Of a stretch of DNA of 64,000 nt, positions 1 through 12,100 are shown piece after piece. The notes beneath the pieces were generated by a model. It was given only the letters and a program-made list of their open reading frames with translations. It did not search any database and was not told where the DNA came from. The translations under genes and the position numbers were made by a program. The first letter of the stretch is position 1. Every line of letters begins with the position of its first letter. Source of the DNA: Ulva prolifera (taxonomy: Eukaryota; Chlorophyta; Ulvophyceae; Ulvales; Ulvaceae); contig CM041199.1 of NCBI GenBank assembly GCA_023078555.1, positions 4,965,315 to 5,029,314 on the forward strand, read 5' to 3'.

Positions 1-3000
1 GGCGCCGCTGCTCTCCGGCTCGAGCCGCGGCGGCAGCTGGAGGAGCGCAGACGGCCGCGGGTCGGCGCACGGCCACTGTGACCTGCGGCACGCACAGGCG
101 GCGATGTTGTGCACCGCACTCGCGCTGACGCACCGCTGGGGCCTCGACCGGGACGCCGGTGCGGCCCCACAGCACACAGCACACAGCATGCCGGGTGCTG
201 GATCTCCGCATCACAGCGCACAATATACTGAGCATGACTAGAGAGCACCAGGTCGCAGCATCGCGCTCGATCCGTCCCAGCTTCCCGCGTCTGTCAGCTA
301 TTAAGCACCCCCATCCGGCCTTCAATTGTTGGTGAGCTTCACCGCTGCTTGAGTTCTCACCGGCGCCCGTCTCCTGCATGCACATCGCTGCGTTCCACGT
401 TGGCGCGACCCGCGAGGCCGTCTAGTGACACAGTATCGCTGCCCGTGCAGATGCCGCGCTCGCCGCGGTGCTCCTCGATAGCCTGCCAAGGGCCTCCAGC
501 CATCACGCCACGCGGGACACCGCGGCCGCATCCCCACTCGCCACGGCGGTCTCATCCGCGGCCCGAACCCCCGCCGCCCTGCGCCTGGCGGAGGACGCCC
601 TCGTGTCGCAGAACGGCGCGGTCGCGGTGCAGCTGCCGACGCGGGGCCGCCGCGCGTGCACGGGGGCGGAGGCGGCTGCGAGCGACAAGGTGGCGGGGGT
701 GCTCTGGCACGGCTCCCGCGGCTGGCTCGCCGTGCGGCTACTATTCATCGTCTCGCTGTGCCGGGGGCTCCAGGCGATTGCGCGGCACCTGCGCACCGCG
801 CCGCACGCGAGCGCCGTGCTGACGGACCTCTACACGCACACGCTCACGCGCCCGCAGCCGGCGCCGGCCGCCGCGTTGTCACCAGCGGATCCGCCGCGGC
901 TGCAGGCGTTGCCGCCGCTGCCACCACCCGCGCTCGGCGTGTTTGTGGGGTGCTGGTCCAGCGCGCATGCGGCGGTGCAGGAGGCGGCTCAGCTGATCGT
1001 GTCGGCGTGCGCGGCGCCGCTAGTCATGGACGCGGCGCAGGCGGCGGCCATGCATGCACGCCAGGCCGTGTTCGCGCAGGGCCGGGGGTCGGGTGGCCTC
1101 GAGCGCGGGGGACCGGACTCGCTGCGTGACCTGTCAACGCGGGGAACCTGGGCTGCGGCGACGCCGCTGTTTGGTTGGGAGGCCGTGCCGGAGGAGGCGG
1201 ATGGGCATGAGGCGGCGGCTGCGGCAGGGGCCACGGTCTCGCTGCTGCCGCAGGAGGTTCTGGGCATCCTCCGGGAGGCCCCCCAGCACGACGCTGACCC
1301 CATGCAGGTGCGCCTTGCCAGCACAGCACACAGCACGCAGCACGGCTGCCCGTGATGGCACCAGAAGATGTATAGGCTACACTACCGCATCTGACTGCCT
1401 GTGCCTGCCATGTGCTCGATGTCTGCAGCTTGATGTTGGGGTGGGTGCAGGTGCTACTGTCGGCTGCGACGTGTGCTATGCAGCCGCGCTCGGTTCCACA
1501 CGCATTGCCGCCGGCCGCGATGCGCCGGCTCTGTGCGCTCGCGCTGTCCGCGCCGGCGCCGCACTCCGCCGCAGCTGCCTCGATCCTCTCTGGCATGCTG
1601 CGCGGCGCTGAGGGCCACCGCTGGCAGCCCCATCTCACCCCGCTCCCTACCCTCTTCTCGCGCCTGCACGACACGCTCATGCGCGTGCACCGCGCGTCCG
1701 CCGCGGCCAGCCGCCGGCCGCACAGCCCGGCCCCCGCCGGCGGCCGCCCCGGCCGCACGACCCGCCGCCCCGGCGCAACCCCCGCGTCGATCGCCGAATG
1801 GCTCCGGAAGCTCCCGGCGCGCCACCGCGCTCTCCTCCTCCTCCCGGACATCCGCGCGACGTACTATGTCCGTGACCCGGACACGCACACGGCGGCGGCC
1901 GCCGACGAGGCCACTGCCCCGGCGGGCTCCGGCCGCCCCGTGAAGGATGGCGCCGCGTCCCGCATCGAGCGGATGCTGTCGTTTTACCACACCCCAGAGC
2001 CCACGGCCGCCGCCACACCTGCCCCCGCCGTTCCGGACGCACACGACGTCGCAAACTCGCACACCTCCCCCACCTCCCTCCCACACTCCACCGCGTACTC
2101 CGCGCCGTCGCCTGCGGAGCTGCAGAACACGCGCGAGATGCTGACGTCGCTGCTCGCCGCCCTCGCCACCCTCGACTTCTCAGCATTCCTGCACTCGTTC
2201 AACATGCGCGTGGCCGTCGGCGCGGCGCCGGACCCGAGCACGCCGTTCCACACCGCCGTCCTCAACGCGGCGCTGACACTCCTGCGCACGCACAGGGGCT
2301 GCGAGACGATGCTGCGGCACGTCACGGTCGCCGCGGAGTCGCTGCTGCGGCTGCTAGACCCCGCAAACATCCAGCGCCGCGCGCAGACCCTCAACGTGCG
2401 CCCCCCTCCTGTACATGTTGACAAGTCACTACCGCATACATCTTCTGGCGTGCCGACAGTTCTGTGGCGTTCCCCAATGTCACCCCTTCATGCGATGTGC
2501 TGCAGCAGCGGCCGGAATAGCCCGTGTGCACCACCCAAAGCAACTGTTCGTTCATGCCGTATCGAGCCCAGCAGGCGGCCATACAGACATTAGCATGTGT
2601 ACACGAGGCTGTAGGGTTGGGGGCGAGGTCGTGATCTACAAGGTTATTCTTTTGCTGTCATGGTGCGGCGGCGGCTGCAGCCGCACTGCTGCTGGTCACC
2701 ATAATTCAACATGGGATGCGACACGCCCATGCTGCAGCCATGTAGACAGCTGTGTGCACGTACATGCATGCATTCATTGTCTGTGGCACGGCATTCGCAG
2801 CTACGTTCCATGTTGCCAATCTGCACCAGGCTACTGTACCATCATCTGATTGCATCATGATTGCATCGCTGGCGATAGCTTGAGCTGATGCTTTGCTATT
2901 CGACGGCCCGCGATCCTGTGATTCTCTCATGCTCTATCATCTGATTGCATCAGCAGCTGACACCGTGTGGACGGCACCGATCCTCGTCAGCGCCTCATCG

Positions 3001-4162
3001 CATGACCCCGCCCGGACGGAGCACCCACCAGCGGGGCTGCTGCTGCAGGCCGTCGCGGCGCTGATGAACCAGCTGTGCGTTCGCTTCCCGGTCGTCGCGG
3101 CACACAACGGCACGTCGAGCTTCGCGGTCGCGAGCCCCGAGACGCGGCACGCCGACGCGCGCGCCGCCGCGACCGCGGTGCAGACGCCCGTGCACGTCTT
3201 CAACATGAGCACCGGCGCCAAGATGTATGCGCTCGTGCTGTCCCGCCTGACGCCCGGCGGCGGCAGCAACAACGGCGACGTCAACCCCCTCGCGCCGCTC
3301 CTGCAGGTGCGCTCTCTCTACCACCCTCATCCCGAGCCTGCCCTGCTCTCTTCGAAACGCATGACCACCGCTGTCATCGCTTTACAGTGCCGCAGCTGCA
3401 GTCACCAAACTGCCACACGAATGCCGTCCTTGAAATGCCGCACTCCTGCTGCTGCTGTGTTTGAGCCTTGCAGCCGGTCTCACAAATCTTACCCATCGAG
3501 TCCTAAACGCCCTGCCGTTGACGGAAAGCTTGGCTGTCTCGCAAGTCCCCTGCTGTCATACGATTGAGCGGGCGCGGTGGTTTCCTGGGCGCGGTCGTCC
3601 GTGCGGCGCAGCTGTCGCTCCGCACGTGTCTGCATGTATGGAGGCGCTCGTGGCCACGCAGGCTCTCTCCGTGTAGCGCACTGCGATCCTTAACCAGGAT
3701 CCTTGTCAAATGTCAATCCTGGAAGTCGGGGGGTGCTGAGGCGGTGTGTGGGTGCTGCAGACGGGGAGCGCCTGTGGGGAGACGCTGAGCGGGGTGTGTG
3801 CGATCGCCTTCCGCCGCGACGGCCTCGCCCTCGCCGCCTACAGCCGCCTCTCAGGGTTCCTCTACATCTGGACGCTCCACCCGGCGTGGCTCGCACGGAT
3901 GTCCAACCCCGCCACGCCGCGCAGCCCCTTCTCCGCGCTGCTCGGCGGCGGCGGCGGCGCGGCCGCCGCCGCCGCGCCGGTGCAGCTGCAGCCGCTGCGC
4001 GTGATGGCGGCGCCGGCGGGGGCGCCGATGCCGCCGCCGGGCGAGCTCGCGGCCGGGTCGGCGGACCTCTCGTTCGCGCTCGCGTGGGCGGCCGACGGGC
4101 GGTCGCTCGAGCTGCGGCATGATGGCCGCATGCAGGGGGCCGTGCCAGTGCAGTGCCCATGA
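1..4162 (+). CDS. WDR7 / rabconnectin-3 beta-like WD40 protein, 3' part (5' end outside window)
   Basis: The gene enters the window already in progress. Exons: 1-158 (frame from base 2), 451-1307, 1451-2395, 3049-3306 and 3761-4162, stop included. Every junction is phase-consistent (158/451 phase 1, the rest phase 0). The last exons match the C-terminal WD repeats of the WDR7 family: IAFRRDGLALAAYS followed by FLYIWTL parallels the human VAFAPDGRYLATYS...ISFWQM segment, and the ending LELRHDGRMQG parallels the family's final blade. The middle is an alpha-helical, Ala-rich stretch (AAVLLDSLP, VQEAAQLIVSACAAPLV, LLRLLDPANIQRRAQ), as in the long helical part of WDR7. The family works with DMXL/Rav1-type proteins in V-ATPase assembly on endomembranes. 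This role is family knowledge, not shown here. Low-complexity Gly/Ala insertions lie between blades. The identity of the last two exons is firm; the start is not visible. Confidence 0.8.
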
Positions 4163-5718
4163 GCCAGGAGGCGCATGACAGCGAGGAGCGCATGGGCTTG
4201 CGACTCGTGCACGCGTCGGCGTGTGGGTGCTTTGTGGTATATAGTGGACCATGCATTGCGGTGTCTGCCAGGCTGAGAAGATGTCAGGTCGGACCGGCAG
4301 AGCGGGTTTTTGGGCGCAGAATCCTGGCTGCTGTTGAGCTGGCGGTGTGTGTTTGCTTGGGCTGGCTGGGCCGTGCGTGCGGCTGATACAAGTGTGACGA
4401 GGGGCGCTTGCGGGCGGATGGATCTGAGGTCGAGGCTTGTGTGTTGGCGGATAGCGTAGGTAGGTTTGTAGTCTGCGCCGAAAGGACTGATGCTGTGATT
4501 CCTTTCCGAGATACTAGGAGCCTGCAGGTGCGTGGCACTGTGTGGCCATGGTGTGCAGCTGGGTTGAGCGTTGACTGCGATGTGTACACACAGTGGCCCG
4601 CTGGTGTGCACCCGAACGAGCATGCTTGCCCGAATTTGTAAACAATCCCTGTATTACGTGTGGTCGCTGGAGGTTGTGCGTAATGTTTGGGTCACAATGT
4701 GCATTGCATGTGGCAAGCTGGCCATTCTTCATGTGCGAGAGGACGTCCAAGTATCCGAACAGATTGTTTGATGCTGATAATTGTGTTTATGCTGCTAGTT
4801 TCCTGACTTCATGGACAGGTGATACTGGCGTTCGTGGCTCCACGAGCCGGTCGCAACACGGGCTTTAGATGCGCAGTCTCTGGAACACTTCAAAATGTTA
4901 CGGCAATAGACCTACACTTCGGCTTAGTCTGCGTTGCAGTATCGCATGCTGTTCGAAATTTGTGGCGCGCGACCATGAAAGCGCTCCTGCTCACTCCGCG
5001 AGGACACACGCCCAGTCCAGTCGTGTCAACAGGATCACACGCGGACGCAGCACAGCCAAAGCCGTTTTGTCCTCGGTTCCAGGTGAAGCGCATGTGTGGC
5101 TCGCCCTCACGCTATGTGCTGGTCTGAGCATGGTGCGCATCGCCATCCATTGTGCTCTAAACCACGGCCCATCCGCACCTGCAGCGCCCTGCAGCGCCTT
5201 TGCGCATCCTGAAATTGCCACAGATAAGCTCGTGCCAGGGCATCATCGCTCTCGTGGTAACTCCGAAATCGCACGAGTTGACCAGCGGATTAAGCTGACC
5301 TCGTCGGACTGGAGCAGTCGACCCCCTCACGGGGCCCTCAGCAGCCCAAGCACGGCACCATGAGCACTCCACTCAGCCTAAACGCTGGTTTCCGCATCCA
5401 CACCTCCACGGCATCAATCAGCGGCCGTGCCCGCATAGACCTAAGACTGCGCACCAGCTGAAGGTGCTTGCCTACACGCCGGCCAATGCAGGATGAGCTC
5501 GAGCATGGCTGCTCCGCACAGTCCCCGGGCCCCCTCCCGCGGATGCATGAACACCTCTCCCCACACCCGTGCGCTCGTTTCACCGATGCAGGCACAGGGG
5601 TCGTGCGCTGCGTTCCCGAAACCCGATGTCACACACTAGACCGAGCCGTTGTGCACCGCGTGCGACCGGCGCACACGTCATCTGGCCTCCACAAGCAGCC
5701 AGTGGTCCAGGTCCGGAG
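4163..5718. other. intergenic, no gene seen
   Basis: Short open frames occur on both strands, but none has family resemblance or sustained coding composition. Base composition drops below that of the flanking exons. The stretch should hold the 3' end of the WDR7-like transcript and the promoter and unresolved 5' exon of the DUF819 gene. I see no RNA gene in it. Confidence 0.6.
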
Positions 5719-7640
5719 ATGTCGACGTCCGACACAAGCACATCGCTGGTCAACTCACGATTTCTCAGCATGCATGCATGCATACAGGCACTTGAGCAGG
5801 TGCGCGCCATCTCATCGGTCGTCTCCGGCGTCGTCGTCGCGATGGCCGCCGCCGCCGCCCTCTCCTTCGCCGGTGCCCTCCCGGCCTCCAGCGCCGCGTA
5901 CGATACCGTCTGGGCGACCCTCATGCCCCTCGGCGCGGCGCTGCTCCTCCTCGGCAGCCCCGCCGACGCCAGCGCGGCCCGCGCGGCGCCGCGCGCGCTG
6001 CAGGCCTTTGCCATCGCGGCCGCCGGTACCCTTGCCGGCACCGCCGTCGCGTGGGCCGCCTTCGGCGTCGCGCAGGGGCCCTCCGGCGCCGCCGTCACTG
6101 CCGCGCTCTGCGCGACCTACATCGGCGGGTCCCTCAACTTTGCGGCGGTGATCCAGGTGCGCGACGCACATGCATGACGCTCATGCATGACACATACACT
6201 CACACATGCGCTGCCGAGGTCATCATGCGCTGGGTTGTGCTGAGTGGCTGTGCTCTGCCAGCGGCACCGTGGTGCGTGCTGGGCATGCTGTGCGTGCCCT
6301 GCAGGCACTGAAGGTGCAGGACTCGACGCTCATCGCGTCGACGCTGGCGGTGGACAACATCGCGATGGCGCTGTACTTTGCGGCGATGGCGCTTGTGCCT
6401 GTGCCGCACCCGTCCAGCACCCCGGCAGATGCTCCCCCTCCTCACACCCCAGGACGCATAGATTCGGACACGTCCCCATCCCGTGCTGTGCATGCTGCCG
6501 CCTGCGAGGGCACCGCAGCCGAGAAGCCCTCCGTTGCAGCGCAGCACAGCACGCGCGATGCGATTCGATCACACCCAGATCCTCCCGATAACCCTGACGA
6601 AAACCCTACCAAACCCGATGATGCGAGCTGCTCAGAAGGTGATGATGTGCATGTGGGGGTCGGGGTGGGGGTCCTGGGCCGTGGCGCGGCAGCGTGCGTC
6701 ACGCTGTGTGCTGCGGTGGCGTGCTGTGCTGCGGGTGACGCGGCCGCGGGCGCGACGGGGGCGGCCGGGTTTGGGCTGGCGTTCATGGCGGTGCTGGCAG
6801 TGGGGGTGAGCGCGGCGCACGGGCTGGCTCTGCGGCGGGGCTGGGTTGCCCGGCACTCATGGCTCGGCGAAGGCCTGTTCGGAGGTGCGTAACATCTCTG
6901 CTGTCCGCGCCTCCAAACACATGCACACGGATCGAGTCCTTCTGTCTGAAATGCATCGGCCCGAGCTTGTACGAGTTGCCCTCAACGCGGGCTGGAGAAT
7001 CTGGCACACGCTAGTAAGTCGAAGGACACCCTTGATGGGCATGTGCCTCTTCCTGGGTATGAATTAACTCAGCAGGCCAAGCACAGCACATCGTCACTTC
7101 TGTATGCATCGCACGCATATCATCAGTCCAGCGGCTACGGTCCCAATTGAAAGCAGCCGGTAATCGGCTTCCAGCTGCTGTCAGCGGCCAACCTCAGCAT
7201 CCAGAATGGCATGCCCCCCGACGCACCCTCATGCAACATGAGTCATGCCACCCGCGCTCACCCCACCCCCGCCCCCTCCTGCAGGCCTCGCGCCGCTCGC
7301 CGGCCTCTGCATGGCCCTCTTCTTCGCGACCATCGGCGCCGCGGCCGGCTCCGCGAGCCTTGCGGGCGCGCAGCGCCTGCTCCCGCTCGTCGCGACGCAG
7401 CTCGCGGTGCACGCCGCGGCCGTCGCCGCCGGCGTCGCGCTGCTGCGCGTGCCGCGCGACGTCGCCCTCATCGCGAGCAACGCGGCCGTCGGGGGGCCCG
7501 CGACCGCGGCCGCGATGGCCGCCGGCCGCGGCTGGCCGGGCCTCGTGCGCCCGGCCGTGCTGCTCGGCAGCGTCGGCTACGCGACGGGCACGTGGGCGGG
7601 GCTCGCGATGTTCAAGACCGTCCTCTCACACCCCTTCTGA
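5719..7640 (+). CDS. DUF819 family integral membrane protein
   Basis: Exons: 5719 or 5800 to 6156, 6305-6884 and 7285-7640 (TGA). The junctions are phase 0 and phase 1. Family hallmarks are clear: AYDTVWATLMPLGAALLLL near the N-terminus, ATYIGGSLNFAAV closing exon 1, LIASTLAVDNIAMALYF at the start of exon 2, then LCMALFFATIGAAAGS and the signature LIASNAAVGGPATAAAMA in exon 3. About nine to ten hydrophobic segments are visible. Exon 2 carries a polar insertion of about 90 residues (Pro/Asp/Ser-rich) between two membrane segments. DUF819 proteins occur in bacteria and plants/algae and their substrate is unknown to me. The 5' end is weak: an ATG at 5719 opens the frame, but a splice acceptor at 5799 could begin the exon and an upstream exon may be missing, since the usual first membrane helix is not obvious. 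It converges on the USP gene. Confidence 0.85.
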
Positions 7641-9153
7641 TGCCCCCCTGCCGATTGCTGTCCCGATGGTCGTGCCAGATGAGTTTGTTGATGTGTTGTT
7701 GCGACGACGCCTGCGCAGAGGCAGGTCAAACAAGGTACAAGATCCCGGGCCGTTGCATGGCACAGCACCAACTCAAGTCAACCAACACACACAGCAACAA
7801 CCGGCATCGAATCAAGGAGCATCCATTGACACACACCAGCCGGTGAGTGTGACGCCTGCAGAGACCCAGGTAGCACCAGGGATGTTGATCCAGTGTTTGT
7901 CTCGCTCTCTATGTCTGGACGGCAGGCCGGCTCAAACGGGCGCCTTGCCGGCAATGGAACAAGCCAAGTCCGGTGTCTGGTGTTCAAGTCGCATGAGAGC
8001 AAGGATGGTGGGTTGAAGCAGAGGCGATGTGGCAGAGACCGATGGTGCTCGTCTTGACTCTGGCATGTAAGATTTACACAGTAGTATTGATCATTGCTCT
8101 AGCACAAGGCTGGACAGACTAGGTCGCCTGTAGCGGAGGAGTATGCTTCTGCCACCGACAATCTCATACTGTTGTTATTTCCATGTAGCCTGGCGGGCAC
8201 TGCTGCTCAAAAGGCTCCAGGACCTAGAGTCCAGGCCTGTGCCAGCATTTGAGCCTTGACGCCTTACTCCAGGCCCCGTGGGCAAGCCTGTTATCCCATG
8301 TCGGAGTACATCTGCATGCATGTGTTCCTGTCTGGTTTGGTCTGACGGTGGATGACCACCCAGGCTATATGTGTGTAAAACCCACACCCCATTCCATTCC
8401 CCTGTCTGATTGTGCAGAGTCTAGCCGCGCCGACGCATTGTGCTGACGCAGGTGCACCCAAACACCGAGTACCCAACCCATGCCATGGACATATGCATGA
8501 GCTTACAGTGCAGCCTGGCGATTTGTCTCCTGGGATCGTGCCAAACGCTGTGTGTCACGCACACCCAATCATGCGGAAAGCATGCGAGCAGCTTAGATAT
8601 ACGACTATGCCTCACAGCAACTCCTCAGTGTCTTGGCGCACACAGGCACAACAGACACAGCACGGGCCTCCCTCTCCATGCCCCATGGGCCTGGGTTCGC
8701 GTGACCACCATCATTCGCTTCAAAGACACCTCCTGTGTGCAATCGCGCGCGCACGCATGCCAGGTCGCACGTGTATGCTCGGCCGAAACGGGCCTTTCAT
8801 TCTGATACAACGCCGAAACCGTGAAACTCCCCCAGCCCCTGTCGCCTGTGCTTTCCCCCTCCCCACCCTTGCCCACGCCGGGTGGACAGCGCAGGCCCCT
8901 CCATGCCTCTCGCAGAAAACCATCGGTTCCACCTGCAGCTGTGACTGTATCAGACAGTTCTTGACAGGGCAGGTGGCCTTCCATCTGTGGCGGCAGGAGT
9001 GTGCTCTCCGCATCCGCTTGGCAGCCCCTGCAGGTTTCTCCCTCTCCATCCCTGAAACTCTTATGAGATGCCGGCGCCTTCCACACACTTGGAACGGTAC
9101 TATGCTGAGCCCCGCCCTGTCTTCGATCTGGCAGCGAAGCCCCGGTGCGCATG
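7641..9153. other. convergent intergenic region
   Basis: This gap lies between the stops of the plus-strand DUF819 gene and the minus-strand USP gene and so should hold two 3' UTRs. Open frames of up to about 250 codons exist at 8412-9164, but they are Cys/His/Pro-rich without family resemblance and are open in several frames at once. I regard them as chance. Confidence 0.5.
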
Positions 9154-12100
9154 CTACGGGCTGAAGTAGCCACCAGTGGCGTGGGCGTCCCTCTTGCTGG
9201 GGCTCCCGCCAGCGGCCTGTTCTACCCCGCCGCGGCCGCCGCTGCCGAGGCTGCCGCCGCTCCCCCCGCCGACTGTGGACATACTCCCCCGCCGCTCGCT
9301 CTGCGCGCGCAGCAGCACCCGGCCCCCGCCGCCACTGCCTCCACCGCCCGCGTCGCGCCCGCTCCTGCCCGCGGCGGCGGCGGCGGCGCCCATCAGCGCC
9401 GCCACGGCGGCACCGCGGCGGTCCTCCTCCTCCTCAAGGCGTGCGCGCAGGGCGGAGGAGTCCGCGGAGAGGGCTGAGATGACGGAGCGCGCCTGGCGGA
9501 CGGCCTCGGCGCCGCGCGCGCGCACCTCACCGCTGAGGCCGCCCTCCTGGAGCACCGCGAGCAGGTCCGCGAGCGTCTCGTCGAGGGCCGCGATCTCCGG
9601 GTCCGTCGGCGGGAGTGGGTGCGCCTGAGACTGCACGCAGCACGAGGGTGTTGCACACGCGCCCGGGCAGAAACGGTGGAGCTTGTGGATGCATGGTGAC
9701 GGCAGGAAGATGTAGTGAGGGCTTCGTGGAGCCGCATGTCTTGGGCCACTCATCATGCAGATGGAAGCAGGGACGACACTTCTGTGCGTGTGGAGCGAGC
9801 AGCTCGGGACATGGACATGCCGGCCAGAGCTGAGTCATTTGTTTGATCAAATACCAGATTGACTTGAATGCTTTTGCTTTAGCTAGCCAAAGCCGAGCTA
9901 GCTACGTGGATGGCTGGCTGCAGCGCAATCAACACGATTGGCAGCAAGCAAAGCTGCACATGGCTCCTGCGGCAGCTACCGCGCACCTGCGCCGGAGCCT
10001 CTCGATTGTCCTTACGGAACGGCAGCTTGCCCACGCGGCTGCGCAGCGTGGAAAAGATGCCGCCGCTGGTTCCACTGCCGCCGTCGTCACCCCCACCGCC
10101 ACCACCGCCAGGGCTCCGCTCTGCGGAGGTGGAGGTGCTGCCCCCGGCCGGCACGGTCGCGAGCACGGCCGGGGTCCCCGCCACGGCCACCGCCGGCGCC
10201 GCCGGGGACAGCGACAGCGAGCCCGCGGAGATGCGGCGAGGACGCAGCGGCCCAGAGGAGCCTGCGAGCGCCGATGCGCCTGGTAGCGAGGGCGGGAGGC
10301 TGGTCGCGTGGGGGAGGTAGTCTCGTAGAGATGTCGGGTTGGCGATGGCCGTGGGTGGCGGGGAGCTCTGGCGGGGGGGCTGTGCCGTGTCTACCGGCGG
10401 CGACACAGAGCGAGCGTGCACGACCGCTGGCGCTGTGGGCGTTGCCGGGGTCTGTGCGTTGGCGAGCGCGCTGGGCAGGTGCTGGTCGGGGTTGATGTGG
10501 GGCTCCCTGCACATCGAGCGCTCAACTGCCGAGTTCGGTGCCACAGACCCCTCCTCCGCCACAAACACCACGCACACGCAGAGACAACCCCGCATACAAA
10601 GGGTCGGCCGCTACCGCATACGACCGCGCCCAGTGATGCGTGCTGCAGCATGCACAGCAGCAGCAGTGACATGCAGGATCTTTGCCCGCCGCTGCTTTCA
10701 AATCGCGAGCCTGGACTTCAACATGACGATTCGCCTCTCACACAGCCACCAAGCCCTGCACTGTTTGCGTTGGTACACTCAGCGCGGCACGATGCTCGCC
10801 CGCGTCACAACTGACAAAGCACCTCCCCCACGAAGCCACACCATACCCCGCTGCCCCGCGCCAGTACACCTGCTCACAGACACCACTGGCAATCCCCACG
10901 CACAACCGCATCAACCCAGGGCTACGGCCACCCGCAGAATGCCGGTCGTGCCATGCGCACCACAACGGGACGGCTGTCGGCGAGGCGTCCGGGGGCTGCG
11001 CTGAGGGCGGGGGGCCGGGAGGGGGCGCGTACATGTGCCGCATGTGGAGGTCGGTGGCGGGGGTCGGCGAGGAGGGCGCGGGGGGCAGGCGGCCGGAGCG
11101 GACGTCGAGGTCGTCCTCCCCCTCGTCCTCCTCTGACAGCAGCAGGCCGGAGGAGACCGCCGGGGGGCCGAGGTCGCCGCGCAGGCGCACGACGGGCACG
11201 CACAGGCAGGTGCACTGCGCCTTGTGGTACACGAAGCTCTTTGACGGCCGGAGGTCTGCACTGCGGGCGGGGGCGGTGGGCTGTTTGGCCGCTGCCGCAG
11301 CGAATTGAGGCGTGGAGGGGCTGGGGGTGTGGGTGAGAGCAGCTGGCGAGGTGACAGCCGATCGAGCGACAAGACAGTTAGGCTGAGGGTATCAGCGATG
11401 ACGCTATTGGGGGTTGAGCCCTGGGGTGCCAACGTGCACCGGATGCGCGGTATGGTGGCAACGCGGCGGTATGGGCATGGCTGTCAGTGTGGCAGCACTC
11501 TGGTGCTGCAGGGTGTATGGCAGCACAGTACAGCACGGTGAGCTGAGAACAAGTGGGCAAAAACACCCAAAAAAAATCCACATCTGAGTGTCCGCGTGGC
11601 GCACCGCGCTTGCTCTCCTTGTCCATGCGCCGGAGGATCGGCTGCGCGGTGACGGGTATCACTAGCATGTCGATGTTGTTCTCCGTCACAAAGCGCTTGA
11701 TCACGGCACTGGGCTTGCCCTTCAGCACGGCGCGGGCGCGCCGCAAGCCCCCCTCCTCCGCGGGCGCCCCGGGATTCGGCAGTGGCACTGACGCGTCCAT
11801 CACGGCCGTTTCCGGCACAGTCGCGGGCGAGGGGCCTGCGCCGGGCTCTGTGACGGGTAGCCCTGCTGCTGCGGAGGGGAGGATGGCGGCGTCAGAAGAC
11901 GTGGCTGTGGTGCCTCCTGAGACGCCGCCACCGCGGCGGCGGGTCGCCGGGCGGATGATCTCCGTCACCCGCGCAAGCATTGAGTTGCGATTGATCTGAG
12001 CAGCAGAGACAGCGCACGTGAGCGCCACAGCGCAGATGAACGAACTGTCAGCGCACGGGATTGATTTGACCATGCCTGTGTGTGTCACAGCAAGCATGGG

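Noticed and set aside
8412..9164. 250-codon plus-strand open frame
   Set aside because: Cys/His/Pro-rich, overlaps the USP terminal exon in antisense, is open in other frames too and has no family resemblance.
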